Of a DNA stretch of 64,000 bases, positions 35,492 through 44,298 are shown piece after piece. Both the position numbers and the translations under genes were made by a program. Where the stretch lies: NCBI GenBank assembly GCA_902760755.1, contig CACWHK010000001.1, positions 93,315 to 157,314 on the forward strand, given 5' to 3'. The notes under the pieces are model-generated. The model had not been told where the DNA came from and made no database searches. It saw nothing but the letters and a program-made list of their open reading frames with translations. Numbering within the stretch: the first letter of the stretch is position 1; each line of letters starts with the position of its first letter. The stretch comes from an uncultured Lachnospiraceae bacterium. GTDB taxonomy: Bacteria; Bacillota; Clostridia; Lachnospirales; Lachnospiraceae.

Positions 35492-37510
35492 ATGGCAACC
35501 AAAACAAACAAGGGCAGTTTAACGATCAACAGTGAGAATATATTTCCCATCATAAAGAAATGGCTGTATTCCGATCATGATATCTTTATCCGGGAGCTGA
35601 TCTCCAACGGCGTGGACGCCATAACGAAGTTGAAGCGGCTGGTGTCTCTGGGTGAAGCCCGTATCCCGGAGGGAGAGCAGTATCGCGTAACCGTCTATGC
35701 TTCTCCGAAGGATAAGACGCTTACCTTTGAGGATAACGGTATCGGTATGACCGCGGAGGAGGTTGATAAGTACATCAACCAGATCGCATTCTCCGGCGCT
35801 ACGGATTTCCTGGAGAAGTACAAGGATAAGGACAGTCAGGATCAGATCATCGGACATTTCGGTCTTGGCTTCTACAGCGCATTCATGGTTGCGGATAAGG
35901 TTGTGATCGAGACTCAGTCCTATCAGGAGGGCGCAAAGGGCGTTCACTGGGAATGCGACGGCGGAACCGAGTATACGCTGTCCGAGGTTTCCGGTCTTTC
36001 CAGAGGTACCAGGATCACCCTGTACATGTCAGAGGACAGTCTGGAGTTCTGCAATGAGTATAAGTGCCGTGAGGTGATCGGAAAGTACTGTTCCTTCATG
36101 CCGGTGGAGATCTACTTTGTAAATGAGGACGCTGCCAAGGAGAAGGCAGAGGCTCCGGAGCAGAAGAAGGCAAAGAAGGACGCGGCAAAGAAGGCGGCTG
36201 CAAAGAAGAAGGCAAAGAAGGATGAGGATGATCTGGTGGGAGATTCCACCGAAGAAGCATCCGGGGATTCCGAGATCGTGGAAACCGATGAGACAGAGGA
36301 CGAGGAAGAAAAGGAAGTACCCATCAACGACACCCATCCTCTCTGGATGAAGACACCGGGAGACTGCACGGATGAGGAGTATAAGGACTTCTATCAGAAG
36401 GTCTTCTATGATTTCAAGGAGCCTCTGTTCTGGATCCATCTGAATATGGATTACCCCTTCAACCTGAAGGGAATCCTTTACTTCCCCCGCCTGAACCCGA
36501 ATGTGGATCAGCTGGAGGGTAAGGTTAAGCTTTACAACAATCAGGTTTTCGTGGCAGATAATATCAAGGAGGTCATTCCGGAATTCCTCCTGGTACTGAA
36601 GGGTGTTATCGACTGCCCGGACCTTCCGCTCAATGTTTCCCGTTCCGCACTGCAGAATGACGGTTTTGTACGGAAGATCTCCGATCATATCACCAAGAAG
36701 GTGGCAGATAAGCTGATCGGTATGTGCAAGAACCACAGAGAGGATTATGAGAAGCTGTGGGATGACCTGTCCCCGTTCGTAAAGTTCGGATGCCTTCGGG
36801 ATGACAAGTTCAACGAGAAAATGAAGGACTACATCATTTTCAAGAACCTGGAGGGTAAGTATGTGTCCCTGGCGGAGTATCTGGAGGCAGCGAAGGAAAC
36901 CCACGAGAATCAGGTGTTCTATGTAACGGATGAACAGTTGCAGGCACAGTATATCGAGCTCTTCAAGTCTGAAGGTATTGATGCGGTTTATATGACCCAT
37001 AATATCGACAATCCCTTCATCACCAGCCTTGAGGCACGGGATGACAAGGTGAAGTTCCGCCGGATCGATGCGGATGTGAATGAGAATCTGAAGGGCGAGA
37101 AGCTGTCCGAGGAGGATGCAAAGGCTTACACGGATAAGCTGACCGAGGTGTTTAAGAGGGCCCTTGGCAATGACAAGCTGAAGGTTCAGGTGGACAGCCT
37201 GAAGGATGAGAATATATCCAGTATGCTTCTACAGTCCGAGGAGTCCCGCCGTATGGCCGAGATGATGAAAATGTACAGCATGGCCGGTATGGGCATGGGT
37301 GATCTCGGTAAGGCAGAGGAGACGCTGGTACTGAACGCCAACAACAGTCTGGTGAAGTATGTCTTCGAGAATCCGGAGGGAGAGCTGACGGATACGGTAT
37401 GCTGCCAGCTGTATGACCTGGCGGTTCTTGCAAACCGTCCCCTTTCCGCAGAGGAGCTGACCCGCTTCGTACAGAGAAGCAATGAGATCTTGACAAAGCT
37501 TACGAAATAG
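35492..37510 (+). CDS. htpG: Hsp90-family chaperone HtpG with a long charged linker
   Basis: Protein of 672 aa, longer than E. coli HtpG (624). The ATPase domain shows FIRELISNGVDAITKL, DNGIGMTAEEV, and GHFGLGFYSAFMVA; the middle domain begins near 280 (NDTHPLWMK) and has LPLNVSRSALQ; a C-terminal dimer domain follows. Between them, residues about 211-277 are a low-complexity linker, first Lys/Ala-rich (KKAAAKKKAKKDEDD) then Glu/Asp-rich (ETDETEDEEEKE). Such a linker is typical of eukaryotic Hsp90 and rare in bacteria. GGAGGCG precedes the ATG. Control by CIRCE. Confidence 0.96.
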   Translation: MATKTNKGSLTINSENIFPIIKKWLYSDHDIFIRELISNGVDAITKLKRLVSLGEARIPEGEQYRVTVYASPKDKTLTFEDNGIGMTAEEVDKYINQIAFSGATDFLEKYKDKDSQDQIIGHFGLGFYSAFMVADKVVIETQSYQEGAKGVHWECDGGTEYTLSEVSGLSRGTRITLYMSEDSLEFCNEYKCREVIGKYCSFMPVEIYFVNEDAAKEKAEAPEQKKAKKDAAKKAAAKKKAKKDEDDLVGDSTEEASGDSEIVETDETEDEEEKEVPINDTHPLWMKTPGDCTDEEYKDFYQKVFYDFKEPLFWIHLNMDYPFNLKGILYFPRLNPNVDQLEGKVKLYNNQVFVADNIKEVIPEFLLVLKGVIDCPDLPLNVSRSALQNDGFVRKISDHITKKVADKLIGMCKNHREDYEKLWDDLSPFVKFGCLRDDKFNEKMKDYIIFKNLEGKYVSLAEYLEAAKETHENQVFYVTDEQLQAQYIELFKSEGIDAVYMTHNIDNPFITSLEARDDKVKFRRIDADVNENLKGEKLSEEDAKAYTDKLTEVFKRALGNDKLKVQVDSLKDENISSMLLQSEESRRMAEMMKMYSMAGMGMGDLGKAEETLVLNANNSLVKYVFENPEGELTDTVCCQLYDLAVLANRPLSAEELTRFVQRSNEILTKLTK

Positions 37511-37513
37511 TTC

Positions 37514-37542
37514 TTGCATTTCGAAAAGAGATTTGTTATTAT
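37514..37542 (+). promoter_or_regulatory. Extended -10 promoter for rpsO
   Basis: TTGCAT (37514-37519), 17-base spacer, TATTAT (37537-37542) with TG one base before the -10. It begins 4 bases after the htpG stop. Confidence 0.8.
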
Positions 37543-37558
37543 AACGCAGGTACTGTTA

Positions 37559-37597
37559 CTGAGCTATCGGACACTCCGACCCTTAGCCCGGTCTCAG
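37559..37597 (+). promoter_or_regulatory. Folded rpsO leader, probable S15 autoregulatory element
   Basis: CTGAG (37559-37563) pairs with CTCAG (37593-37597), enclosing GCTA/TAGC and the hairpin TCGGA-cac-TCCGA (37567-37579). S15 is known to bind folded leaders of its own mRNA in several bacterial groups, often at junctions like this. The element lies 29 bases before the start codon, just upstream of the AGGAGGAAT ribosome site. Confidence 0.6.
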
Positions 37598-37625
37598 CGA
37601 ATTATATTTTAGGAGGAATCACACA

Positions 37626-37892
37626 ATGATTACCAAAGAGCAGAAGGCAGAACTGATCGCAAAGTACGGCAATGGCGAAGGTGACACAGGTTCACCGGAG
37701 GTTCAGGTTGCGATCCTGACAGCACGGATCAACGATCTGAATGAGCATTTCAAGGCTCATCCCCATGATCATCACTCCAGAAGAGGACTTCTGAAGATGG
37801 TTGGTCAGCGTCGTAACATGCTTGCATACCTGAAGAGCAAGGATATCGAGCGTTACAGAGCAATCGTTCAGAAGCTTGGCCTGAGAAAGTAA
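37626..37892 (+). CDS. rpsO: 30S ribosomal protein S15
   Basis: Protein of 88 aa, exact family length. Signature segments: [56 protein letters not shown]. It binds 16S rRNA in the central domain and starts platform assembly. AGGAGGAAT lies before the ATG. It is followed by its own terminator; pnp, the usual partner of rpsO, comes 1.7 kb later after aroE-aroK. Confidence 0.98.
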   Translation: MITKEQKAELIAKYGNGEGDTGSPEVQVAILTARINDLNEHFKAHPHDHHSRRGLLKMVGQRRNMLAYLKSKDIERYRAIVQKLGLRK

Positions 37893-37898
37893 TTCATG

Positions 37899-37925
37899 AA
37901 AGAGCAGCGGAAACGCTGCTCTTTT
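37899..37925 (+). terminator. Rho-independent terminator after rpsO
   Basis: AAAGAGCAGCG (37899-37909) pairs with CGCTGCTCTTT (37914-37924) around GAAA, then TTTT. Confidence 0.92.
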
Positions 37926-37979
37926 GTTTGCTTCGGAAATGTGCTATCATGGACGAAGAAAACTACCAGAGGTAAACCT

Positions 37980-39371
37980 ATGAGAACACAACAAAAAATC
38001 ACAGGGACCACCGGAGTACTCGGTCTGATCGGAAATCCGGTCCGGCATACGCTGTCTCCGCTGATCCATAATACAATCTCCGAGGAGCTGGGAAAGGATC
38101 TTGTCTATGTGCCCTTTCAGGCGGAAGAGGACCCGGTTACGGCAGTCCGCGGGGCGTATCATCTCGGGATTCAGGGCCTGAACGTTACGGTACCCCATAA
38201 GACTGCAGTGATGGAAGCACTGAAGGAGATCGATCCTGCGGCGAAAATGATCGGTGCAGTCAATACGCTGGTTCGAACGGAGCAGGGATACAAGGGATAC
38301 AATACGGATATGCCGGGGCTTGGAAGGGCGTTGAAGCGAAGAGGAATATCCCTTCGGAATCAGCAGTTGGTGGTACTGGGGGCCGGAGGAGCTTCCCGTG
38401 CGGTCTGTACCCTTGCTTTGCTGGAAGGAGCAAAAGAGATCTATCTTCTGAACCGGACGAAGGAGCGGGCGGAGAAGATTGCCTCGGAGCTTATGGATAC
38501 GGCAGCCCGAACAAAGGGAGTGGTCGGAAGGATCCTTCCTCTTTCGGCTTCCGAGTACGAGAGTGTTCCCCGGAATCCGTCAATCTTTGTTCAGTGTACA
38601 TCTCTCGGATTGCACGAGGGAGACGGGCTTCTGATCGAGGATGACAACTTCTACCATATGGCGGAGTACGGTTTCGATCTGATCTACAATCCGGCGGTTA
38701 CGCCTTTCATGAAGAAGCTGCAGGGTTTCATGATCCCGTGCGATAACGGGCTTACCATGCTTCTTTATCAGGGGATCATTGCCTATGAGCTATGGACCAA
38801 AGAGAGCATACCCGATCCGCTGGCGGACCTTGTGTTAAACCGCCTGGAACGACAGATCTATGGAGAGAATATCATCCTGGTCGGTTATATGGGATCGGGA
38901 AAGAGCACGGTGGGACAGGCTCTGGCGAAGGAACGCGGCATGCGGTTTCTGGATACGGATGCAGCCATCGAAGAAGCGGAGGGCTGCAGTATCCGGGAGA
39001 TCTTTGAGGAACGGGGTGAAAAAGCGTTCCGTGATCTGGAGACGGAGTATCTCCGGAGGCTCAAAGCTACGACGGTGAATACCGTGATCGCCACCGGCGG
39101 AGGTATCGTGCTTCGGAATGAAAACCGGGAATTATTAAAGCGGACCGGACGGGTGATCTGGCTGAAGGCCTCCGCAGAGGAGACCCTGAGCCGCGTGAAG
39201 TCCGACACCGGACGTCCTCTTTTAGACAGTGCCTCGGAAGCGGAACTGGCAGGGAAGATCGAACGTATGCTTCGGGAACGGACCCCTGCCTACGGAGCGG
39301 CAGCGTCCGATATCATCGAAACGGACGGAAAAACCGTGCCGGAGATCGTAAGAGGGATCATCAAAGAGTGA
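37980..39371 (+). CDS. Fused shikimate dehydrogenase - shikimate kinase
   Basis: Single frame of 463 aa. Residues 1 to about 290 are AroE: IGNPVRHTLSPLIHN, the catalytic Lys in NVTVPHKTAV, GYNTDMPG, the NADP motif GAGGASRAV and NRTKERA. Residues about 295-463 are AroK: Walker A GYMGSGKSTVG, FLDTDAAIEE, ATGGGIVLRN and the lid DTGRPLLD. It would carry out two consecutive steps, 3-dehydroshikimate to shikimate to shikimate 3-phosphate. The start at 37980 has AGAGGTAA upstream, with an extended -10 (TGCTATCAT, to 37950) before it. The upstream in-frame ATG at 37896 lies inside the rpsO terminator region. This matches an aroE and an aroK gene joined end to end. Confidence 0.93.
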   Translation: MRTQQKITGTTGVLGLIGNPVRHTLSPLIHNTISEELGKDLVYVPFQAEEDPVTAVRGAYHLGIQGLNVTVPHKTAVMEALKEIDPAAKMIGAVNTLVRTEQGYKGYNTDMPGLGRALKRRGISLRNQQLVVLGAGGASRAVCTLALLEGAKEIYLLNRTKERAEKIASELMDTAARTKGVVGRILPLSASEYESVPRNPSIFVQCTSLGLHEGDGLLIEDDNFYHMAEYGFDLIYNPAVTPFMKKLQGFMIPCDNGLTMLLYQGIIAYELWTKESIPDPLADLVLNRLERQIYGENIILVGYMGSGKSTVGQALAKERGMRFLDTDAAIEEAEGCSIREIFEERGEKAFRDLETEYLRRLKATTVNTVIATGGGIVLRNENRELLKRTGRVIWLKASAEETLSRVKSDTGRPLLDSASEAELAGKIERMLRERTPAYGAAASDIIETDGKTVPEIVRGIIKE

Positions 39372-39375
39372 TAAT

Positions 39376-39412
39376 AAAACAGCTGCAGGAAAGAGGCTCT
39401 GCAGCTGTTTTT
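39376..39412 (+). terminator. Rho-independent terminator after aroE-aroK
   Basis: AAAACAGCTGCAG (39376-39388) pairs with CTGCAGCTGTTTT (39399-39411), then T. Confidence 0.92.
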
Positions 39413-39436
39413 GATTGGTTTACATAATATGAAGAA

Positions 39437-39464
39437 TTGATTGCCTTTTTTCCTTGCCTATAAT
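39437..39464 (+). promoter_or_regulatory. Promoter of pnp
   Basis: TTGATT (39437-39442), 16-base spacer, TATAAT (39459-39464). It gives a leader of about 145 bases. Confidence 0.65.
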
Positions 39465-39514
39465 AGTAAGATATGGTAAAATATCAGAGATTGTTCTCAT
39501 GGTAAACCGAGACT

Positions 39515-39559
39515 ACTGAAAAGCCGGTTGCGGCGCGTCTCTGGGGCCGTCTTTTCAGT
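39515..39559 (+). promoter_or_regulatory. Long hairpin in the pnp leader
   Basis: ACTGAAAAG (39515-39523) pairs with CTTTTCAGT (39551-39559), with CGG/CCG continuing the stem. In enterobacteria the pnp leader hairpin is cut by RNase III and mediates autoregulation; a similar role is inferred here from position only. Confidence 0.55.
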
Positions 39560-39613
39560 CGTTTCGGACCCATAGAATAGTCGGAAAAAATACTATATGT
39601 AAGGAGATAGAAC

Positions 39614-41701
39614 ATGTACAAGAAGTTTGAGATGGAGCTTGCCGGCCGTACGCTCAGAGTAGACGTAGACCGCGTGGGCAAGCAGGCAAACGGAGCAGTC
39701 CTGATCCACTATGGTGATACCGTAGTGCTTTCTACCGCAACTGCATCCAAGGAACCGAGAGAGGGTATTGATTTCTTCCCGCTTTCCGTAGAGTACAACG
39801 AGAAGATGTACGCAGTCGGAAAGATCCCGGGAGGTTTCAACAAGCGCGAGGCTAAGCCGTCCGAGAATGCGATCCTCACCGACCGCGTGATCGACCGTCC
39901 CATGCGTCCGCTGTTCCCGAAGGATTACAGAAATGACGTAACCCTGGACAACCTGGTACTTTCCGTTGATCCGGAGTGCGCACCGGAGCTTACCGCAATG
40001 CTCGGAACTGCCATCGCAGTATCCATTTCCGATATCCCCTTTGACGGACCCTGTGCAACCACACAGGTTGGTCTTGTGGACGGAGAGCTGATCTTCAACC
40101 CCAACAGCACACAGAACCTGAATTCCGATCTGAAGCTGACCGTAGCTTCCACTCGTGAGAAGGTCATCATGATCGAGGCCGGTGCAAATGAAGTGCCGGA
40201 GGCTAAGATGCTGGAAGCAATCTTCGCAGCACATAAGGTAAATCAGGAAGTGATCGCATTTATCGACAAGATCGTTGCTGAGGTCGGAAAGCCGAAGCAC
40301 AGCTACAACAGCTATGCGATCCCCGAGGATCTCTTCGCGGCCATGAAGGAGATCGTTCCGCCGGAGGAGATGGAGGTTGCCGTCTTCACGGATGATAAGC
40401 AGACAAGAGAGAAGAATATCGACGATATCAAGGCCCGCATGGCTGAGAAGTTCGCTGACAATGAGGAGTGGCTTGCACTTCTGGGCGATGCTCTGTATCA
40501 GTACCAGAAGAAGACCGTTCGTAAGATGATCCTGAAGGATCACAAGCGTCCGGATGGTCGTGCCATCAACCAGATCCGTCCGCTGGCAGCAGAGGTTGAT
40601 CTGATCCCCCGTGTACATGGTTCCGCCATGTTCACTAGAGGACAGACCCAGATCTGCGATATCGTAACTCTGGCTCCTCTTTCCGAAGCACAGAAGATCG
40701 ATGGCCTGGATCCGAATGTAACCTCCAAGCGTTATATGCATCATTACAACTTCCCGGCATACTCCGTAGGTGAGACCCGCGTATCCCGCGGCCCGGGACG
40801 TCGTGAGATCGGTCACGGTGCACTGGCAGAGAGAGCACTCCTTCCGGTGATCCCGTCTGAGGATGAATTCCCGTATGCAATCCGTGCCGTATCCGAGACC
40901 TTCGAGTCCAACGGCTCCACATCCATGGGTTCCACCTGCGCATCCTGTATGTCCCTGATGGCAGCAGGTGTGCCGATCAAGGCTCCGGTTGCAGGTATCT
41001 CCTGTGGTCTGGTTACCGGTGAGACCGATGATGATTATGTAGTGCTGACTGATATCCAGGGTCTTGAGGACTTCTTCGGCGATATGGACTTCAAGGTAGC
41101 AGGTACCGAGAAGGGTATCACTGCGATCCAGATGGATATTAAGATCCACGGTCTCACGGATGACATCATCCGCGAGGCTATCGCACGCACCAGAGAGGCA
41201 CGTATGTATATCCTGAATGAGGTTATGCTGAAGGCCATTCCGGAGCCGCGTAAGGAGCTTAGTGCATATGCTCCGAAGATCGTATCCATGAACATCGATC
41301 CGGATAAGATCGGTGAAGTTATCGGACAGAAGGGCAAGACCATCAACGGCATCATCGAGGAGACCGGCGTGAAGATCGACATCGATGATTCCGGACGTAT
41401 CGACATCTGTGGCGTAGAGCAGGCAGGTATCGACAAGGCTCTTTCCATCATCCACTCCATCGTGGATCCGATCGAGGTCGGCAAGACCTACGAAGGAACC
41501 GTTGTACGGATCATGCCTTACGGCGCATTTGTACAGCTGTCCCCGAATAAGGATGGTATGATCCATATCTCCAAGCTGGCTCCGCACCGCGTGGCTAAGG
41601 TGGAGGATGTTGTAAATATCGGCGACCTGGTTCGTGTAAAGGTACTTGAGGTGGATCGCATGGGTAAGATCAGCCTCAGCCTGAAGGATGCTGACAAATA
41701 A
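39614..41701 (+). CDS. pnp: Polynucleotide phosphorylase
   Basis: Protein of 695 aa, full length. Two RNase PH domains (first with RPMRPLFPKDYRNDV; second with TRGQTQICDIVTLAPL and SSTCASC-like core, DIQGLEDFFGDMDFKVAG), a KH domain (IGEVIGQKGKTINGI, about residue 565) and a C-terminal S1 domain (GTVVRIMPYGAFVQL, about 630). It degrades RNA 3' to 5' by phosphorolysis. AAGGAGA precedes the ATG. Confidence 0.98.
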   Translation: MYKKFEMELAGRTLRVDVDRVGKQANGAVLIHYGDTVVLSTATASKEPREGIDFFPLSVEYNEKMYAVGKIPGGFNKREAKPSENAILTDRVIDRPMRPLFPKDYRNDVTLDNLVLSVDPECAPELTAMLGTAIAVSISDIPFDGPCATTQVGLVDGELIFNPNSTQNLNSDLKLTVASTREKVIMIEAGANEVPEAKMLEAIFAAHKVNQEVIAFIDKIVAEVGKPKHSYNSYAIPEDLFAAMKEIVPPEEMEVAVFTDDKQTREKNIDDIKARMAEKFADNEEWLALLGDALYQYQKKTVRKMILKDHKRPDGRAINQIRPLAAEVDLIPRVHGSAMFTRGQTQICDIVTLAPLSEAQKIDGLDPNVTSKRYMHHYNFPAYSVGETRVSRGPGRREIGHGALAERALLPVIPSEDEFPYAIRAVSETFESNGSTSMGSTCASCMSLMAAGVPIKAPVAGISCGLVTGETDDDYVVLTDIQGLEDFFGDMDFKVAGTEKGITAIQMDIKIHGLTDDIIREAIARTREARMYILNEVMLKAIPEPRKELSAYAPKIVSMNIDPDKIGEVIGQKGKTINGIIEETGVKIDIDDSGRIDICGVEQAGIDKALSIIHSIVDPIEVGKTYEGTVVRIMPYGAFVQLSPNKDGMIHISKLAPHRVAKVEDVVNIGDLVRVKVLEVDRMGKISLSLKDADK

Positions 41702-41714
41702 GTAATATACAAAT

Positions 41715-41742
41715 GGTCCGCACCGGATCTTTGGTGCGGACC
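41715..41742 (+). terminator. Hairpin after pnp
   Basis: GGTCCGCACC (41715-41724) pairs exactly with GGTGCGGACC (41733-41742). No T-tract follows, so termination may be incomplete and the GH94 gene may receive read-through. Confidence 0.5.
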
Positions 41743-41790
41743 GAATTAAACCCTTGAGAAGGCTATACAACATGTTTTAGGAGGTTGCAC

Positions 41791-44190
41791 ATGCGCTACG
41801 GTTTTTTTGATGAATCCAAGAAAGAATATGTGATCGAGCGTCCGGATACACCCGCTCCCTGGGCCAACTATCTCGGCTCCCCGGAGTACGGCGCCATCGT
41901 TTCCAACAATGCCGGCGGCTACAGCTTTGCCAAGTCCGGTGCCAACGGACGTATCCTTCGATATGTCTTCAATCAGTTCGATCAGCCCGGTCGATATATC
42001 TATCTTCGTGACAATGATACGAAGGATTACTGGTCTGCTTCCTGGCAGCCGGTAGGAAAGGATCTTTCAACCTACAAAAATGTGGTACGTCACGGTACCG
42101 CTTATTCCAAATTCGAAACAGATTATGCAGGCATCCGTTCGGATGTTATGTATTATGTACCGCTGGATGCAACCCATGAGGTATGGTATACCAAGGTAAC
42201 AAATACTTCCGACAAGGCACGGTCCATCACTCTGACCGGTTATGCCGAGTTTACAAATGAATGCAACTATGAGCAGGATCAGGTAAACCTGCAGTACACC
42301 CTGTTCATTACAAGAACCTACTTCCAGGGCAACCGCGTGAAGCAGGTGGTAAATGAGAACTGTATCAAGAGCTCCGTGAACGGAAGCGTTGCACAGTGCA
42401 AGTTCCTGGGACTGGCAGGCGCAGAGGTTTCCTCCTACTGCGGCGATAAGGAGCTGTTCCTCGGTGCATACCACGGATACGGAAATCCTGTGGGCGTGGA
42501 AAACGGCGATCTGGGCAACGGCCTGAACTACAATGCAAATGGCTGCGGTGCGCTTTCCACCGTACTGGAGCTGGCTCCCGGCGAGTCCAAGTCCGTAGCC
42601 TTCGTTGTGGGCATGAAGGGCGACGAGGAAGCTTCCAAGGTTCTGGATTCCTATGCGGATGTTGAGGCAACCGTTGCAAAGGAATATGAGACTCTGGTGG
42701 GCTACTGGCATGAGAAGCTGTCTCATTTCCAGGTAAAGACACCGAGCCAGGAATTCAACGCAATGATCAATACCTGGAATGCATTTAACTGCTTCATGAC
42801 CTTTATCTGGTCCCGTGCAGCATCCTTTATCTACTGCGGTCTCCGGAACGGCTACGGCTACCGTGATACCGTACAGGATATTCAGGGTGTGATCCACCTG
42901 GCACCGGAGATGGCACTGGAGAAGATCCGTTTCATGCTTTCCGCACAGGTAGATAACGGCGGCGGACTTCCGCTGGTTAAGTTCACACACAATGCAGGTC
43001 ATGAGGACACCCCGGATGATGACTCCTATGTACGCGAAACCGGACATCCGGCTTACCGTGCGGATGATGCCCTGTGGCTGTTCCCCACCATTTACAAGTA
43101 TATCGCAGAGTCCGGCAATCTGGACTTCATCGACGAGGTGATCGTTTATGCCAATAAGGATGAGGGCTCTGTATATGACCACTTAAAGCGCGCCATCGAC
43201 TTCTCCATGAACCGTCTCGGCGATCATGGCATGCCGGCCGGTCTGCATGCAGACTGGAATGACTGCCTGCGCCTCGGTAAGAAGGGTGAGTCCACCTTCG
43301 TTGCCTTCCAGCTGTATTATGCAATGACAGTCATCCGTGAGTTCGCTCAGTACAAGAAGGATGAGCTCTATCTTGCATATCTGGATGATATCCAGCCGAA
43401 GCTGTACAACACACTGCAGAAGCTTTGCTGGAACGAGGATCGTTTTATCCGCGGCTTCAAGGAGGACGGCATGGTGATCGGTCAGAGAACCGATCCGGAG
43501 GCTTCCATGTGGCTGAATCCCCAGAGCTGGGCTGTTATCTCCGGTCTTGCAACTCCGGAGCAGGCAGATCTTGCGCTGGACAGCGTTAACCGCGAGCTGA
43601 ACACCGATTACGGCTGTATGGTTATGTATCCGCCGTATCGTGAGCATGCCTTTGACGGAGCCCTGATGCTTCTCTTTAACGCATGCACGAAGGAGAATGC
43701 CGGTATCTTCTCACAGCCCCAGGGCTGGATCATCCTGGCAGAGGCCCTTCGCGGACATGGTAACCGTGCATATCAGTACTTCATGGAGTCTTCACCGGCT
43801 GCCATGAATGACAAGGCAGAGATCCGGAAGCTGGAGCCCTATTCCCACGGTCAGTTTACCGAGGGTAAGGACAGCCCGCATCACGGACGGAGCCATGTGC
43901 ACTGGCTGACAGGTACCGCATCCACCGTTATGGTAGGCTGTGTTGAGGGTATCCTGGGTATGCGTCCGGACTTCTACGGTCTTCGAATCGCACCGTCGGT
44001 TTCTTCCGAGTGGAAGGAATTCGAGATCACCAAGCTCTTCCGCGGTAAGCAGCTTCACATCTCCGTAAAGAATCCGGAGGGCAAGGAGTCAGGCTTTACA
44101 TCCATGACCGTGAATGGCAAGGCATATACGGATAATTACATTCCGGCAGAGAATCTGCAGGATGTAAATGAGATCCTCTTTGTGATCTAA
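41791..44190 (+). CDS. GH94 glycoside phosphorylase, cellobiose-phosphorylase-like
   Basis: Protein of 799 aa. N-terminal beta domain (MRYGFFDESKKEYVIERPDT), linker, then an (alpha/alpha)6 barrel. The general acid is in GLHADWNDCLRLGKKG, Asp 488, near the position of the catalytic Asp in known cellobiose phosphorylases. The phosphate-site region is SHVHWLTGTASTVMV. It would split a beta-linked glucose disaccharide with phosphate, saving ATP. Chitobiose or laminaribiose phosphorylase cannot be excluded. It is cytoplasmic, with no signal peptide. AGGAGG lies before ATG 41791. No sugar transporter is adjacent. Confidence 0.85.
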   Translation: MRYGFFDESKKEYVIERPDTPAPWANYLGSPEYGAIVSNNAGGYSFAKSGANGRILRYVFNQFDQPGRYIYLRDNDTKDYWSASWQPVGKDLSTYKNVVRHGTAYSKFETDYAGIRSDVMYYVPLDATHEVWYTKVTNTSDKARSITLTGYAEFTNECNYEQDQVNLQYTLFITRTYFQGNRVKQVVNENCIKSSVNGSVAQCKFLGLAGAEVSSYCGDKELFLGAYHGYGNPVGVENGDLGNGLNYNANGCGALSTVLELAPGESKSVAFVVGMKGDEEASKVLDSYADVEATVAKEYETLVGYWHEKLSHFQVKTPSQEFNAMINTWNAFNCFMTFIWSRAASFIYCGLRNGYGYRDTVQDIQGVIHLAPEMALEKIRFMLSAQVDNGGGLPLVKFTHNAGHEDTPDDDSYVRETGHPAYRADDALWLFPTIYKYIAESGNLDFIDEVIVYANKDEGSVYDHLKRAIDFSMNRLGDHGMPAGLHADWNDCLRLGKKGESTFVAFQLYYAMTVIREFAQYKKDELYLAYLDDIQPKLYNTLQKLCWNEDRFIRGFKEDGMVIGQRTDPEASMWLNPQSWAVISGLATPEQADLALDSVNRELNTDYGCMVMYPPYREHAFDGALMLLFNACTKENAGIFSQPQGWIILAEALRGHGNRAYQYFMESSPAAMNDKAEIRKLEPYSHGQFTEGKDSPHHGRSHVHWLTGTASTVMVGCVEGILGMRPDFYGLRIAPSVSSEWKEFEITKLFRGKQLHISVKNPEGKESGFTSMTVNGKAYTDNYIPAENLQDVNEILFVI

Positions 44191-44223
44191 ACAGGCTGAA
44201 ATAAACAGCCGAAACACTGAATA

Positions 44224-44268
44224 CGCTGAAAATTCGGAGCAGTCGCCTGAGTCTGCTCCGTTTCAGCG
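44224..44268 (+). terminator. Long hairpin between the GH94 gene and ftsK
   Basis: CGCTGAAA (44224-44231) pairs with TTTCAGCG (44261-44268), and CGGAGCAG (44235-44242) with CTGCTCCG (44253-44260). No clear T-tract follows. Confidence 0.5.
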
Positions 44269-44298
44269 ATATTTGACAGGAAACTAAGGAGTGGGAGA

